This document shows positions 62,804-64,000 of a stretch of DNA of 64,000 bases, piece by piece. This DNA is from an uncultured Ruminococcus sp. (GTDB taxonomy: Bacteria; Bacillota; Clostridia; Oscillospirales; Ruminococcaceae), in the NCBI GenBank assembly GCA_947345935.1, contig CAMZZN010000002.1:62001-126000 (forward strand), in the 5' to 3' direction. The number at the start of each line of letters is the position of its first letter. Position 1 is the stretch's first letter. The notes beneath the pieces were generated by a model. The model saw nothing but the letters and a program-made list of their open reading frames with translations, was not told the DNA's origin and did no database searches. A program made the position numbers and the translations under genes.

Positions 62804-64000
62804 ATGAAACAAAACAGTGAAGCATCTTCAAACAGAGGATTCGGCTCAAAAATTGGTTTTATTCTTGCGGCCGCCGGATCGGCTGTGGGACTTGGAAATA
62901 TATGGCGGTTCCCGTATTTGGCAGCAAAGTACGGCGGCGGAATTTTTCTGCTTGTATACCTGATCTTTGCCGTGACCTTTGGTTTTGCGCTGATTGTAAC
63001 AGAGATATCCATAGGGCGGAGGACAGGAAAAAGCGTTATCGAAGCATATTCGGATGTCAACAGGAAGTTCCGGCCTTTAGGCTGGTTGTCTGCGTTGGTT
63101 CCGGCGCTGATACTGCCTTACTACTGCGTAATCGGAGGATGGGTACTGAAATATATGACCGTTTTTGTCACGGGCGGAGGTTCGGAAATTGCCAGTGCAT
63201 CCTACGGCGTTGCGGAAAGTGGAGCGGAGATCGGCTTTTTTGATCACTTTATTGGACTTGTCGCTCAGCCTTCCGTATTTTTCCTGATATATGTCCTGGT
63301 GGGAGCTGTGGTGGTGTGTCTCGGCGTGGAAAAAGGCATTGAGAAATTCAGTAAGTTTCTTATGCCTGTGCTTCTGGTACTTATTCTTGGCATAAGCGTT
63401 TATACGCTTACTCTTGACGGTGCAGGCGAGGGACTGAAATATTACGTTCTCCCTGATTTTGAAGGATTTACCGGAGCAAAGCTTATGAAAACGATCGCCG
63501 CCGCAGTCGGACAGCTTTTTTATTCAATGTCAATTGCAATGGGAATTATGGTGACGTACGGCTCTTATATGCGCAGGGAAGATTCTATCGAGGGTTCTGT
63601 AAGACAGATTGAGATATTCGATACTCTTGTTGCTTTTCTGGCAGGACTTATTATTGTTCCGGCAGTATTCGTATTTTCAGGCGGCGATCCCGACGCTCTC
63701 AATAAGGGACCAGGACTTATGTTCGTTACCATGCCAAAGGTATTTGATTCTATGCCGGCAGGTCAGATAATAGGAACAGCATTTTTTGTACTTGTCGCTC
63801 TTGCAGCGCTTACTTCTTCAATCTCGCTTATGGAGACGGTGACTGCCGTTGTTATGGAAAAGACGAAACTTAACAGAGTAAAAAGTTGTTGTATTGTTAT
63901 TGTATTTACGATCGCATTAGGTATGCTGTCGGTGCTTGGTTACAGCATATGGTCTGATTTTACACTTTTTGGTATGCAGATGCTTGATTTCTTCGACTTT
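62804..64000 (+). CDS. Sodium-dependent transporter, NSS/SNF family (partial, runs off window)
   Basis: Manual translation: MKQNSEASSNRGFGSKIGFILAAAGSAVGLGNIWRFPYLAAKYGGGIFLLVYLIF...; not in ORF track because no stop in window. Confidence 0.95.
   Translation, partial: MKQNSEASSNRGFGSKIGFILAAAGSAVGLGNIWRFPYLAAKYGGGIFLLVYLIFAVTFGFALIVTEISIGRRTGKSVIEAYSDVNRKFRPLGWLSALVPALILPYYCVIGGWVLKYMTVFVTGGGSEIASASYGVAESGAEIGFFDHFIGLVAQPSVFFLIYVLVGAVVVCLGVEKGIEKFSKFLMPVLLVLILGISVYTLTLDGAGEGLKYYVLPDFEGFTGAKLMKTIAAAVGQLFYSMSIAMGIMVTYGSYMRREDSIEGSVRQIEIFDTLVAFLAGLIIVPAVFVFSGGDPDALNKGPGLMFVTMPKVFDSMPAGQIIGTAFFVLVALAALTSSISLMETVTAVVMEKTKLNRVKSCCIVIVFTIALGMLSVLGYSIWSDFTLFGMQMLDFFDF

Overview
This is a chromosomal window from a low-to-mid-GC Firmicute; the cellulosomal dockerin genes, SCIFF peptide, and lysine and THF riboswitch layout suggest a Ruminococcus-like Clostridia. 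That assignment is inferred from gene content. Most of the window is housekeeping: an ABC-F ATPase, rpoB-rpoC, an asd-dapA-dapB operon with a lysine riboswitch, queA-tgt, secA, hslO, hflX, a folT-folC operon with a THF riboswitch, metY-cysK-rrf2, an ECF sigma/anti-sigma-like pair, and an NSS-type transporter running off the right edge. The accessory content worth a second look includes: (1) a complete 45-aa six-cysteine SCIFF ranthipeptide precursor missing from the ORF track; (2) a two-gene operon with a truncated Hsp90-like GHKL ATPase and a 769-aa partner, next to a MITE-like element; (3) an XRE-HTH + cupin + acyl-CoA-synthetase fusion with an 11-bp-phased operator array; (4) tandem beta-propeller/solute-binding lipoproteins, one split from its signal peptide by an in-frame TGA, divergent from a PBP-GGDEF gene; (5) an AT-rich acyltransferase segment inserted into a bidirectional terminator, with a 29-bp duplication; (6) cellulosomal GH11-CBM22-Doc-CBM22-CE4 and CotH-dockerin genes, both preceded by short uORFs. 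I saw no CRISPR array, rRNA or tRNA. All family names come from reading motifs by eye; no searches were run.
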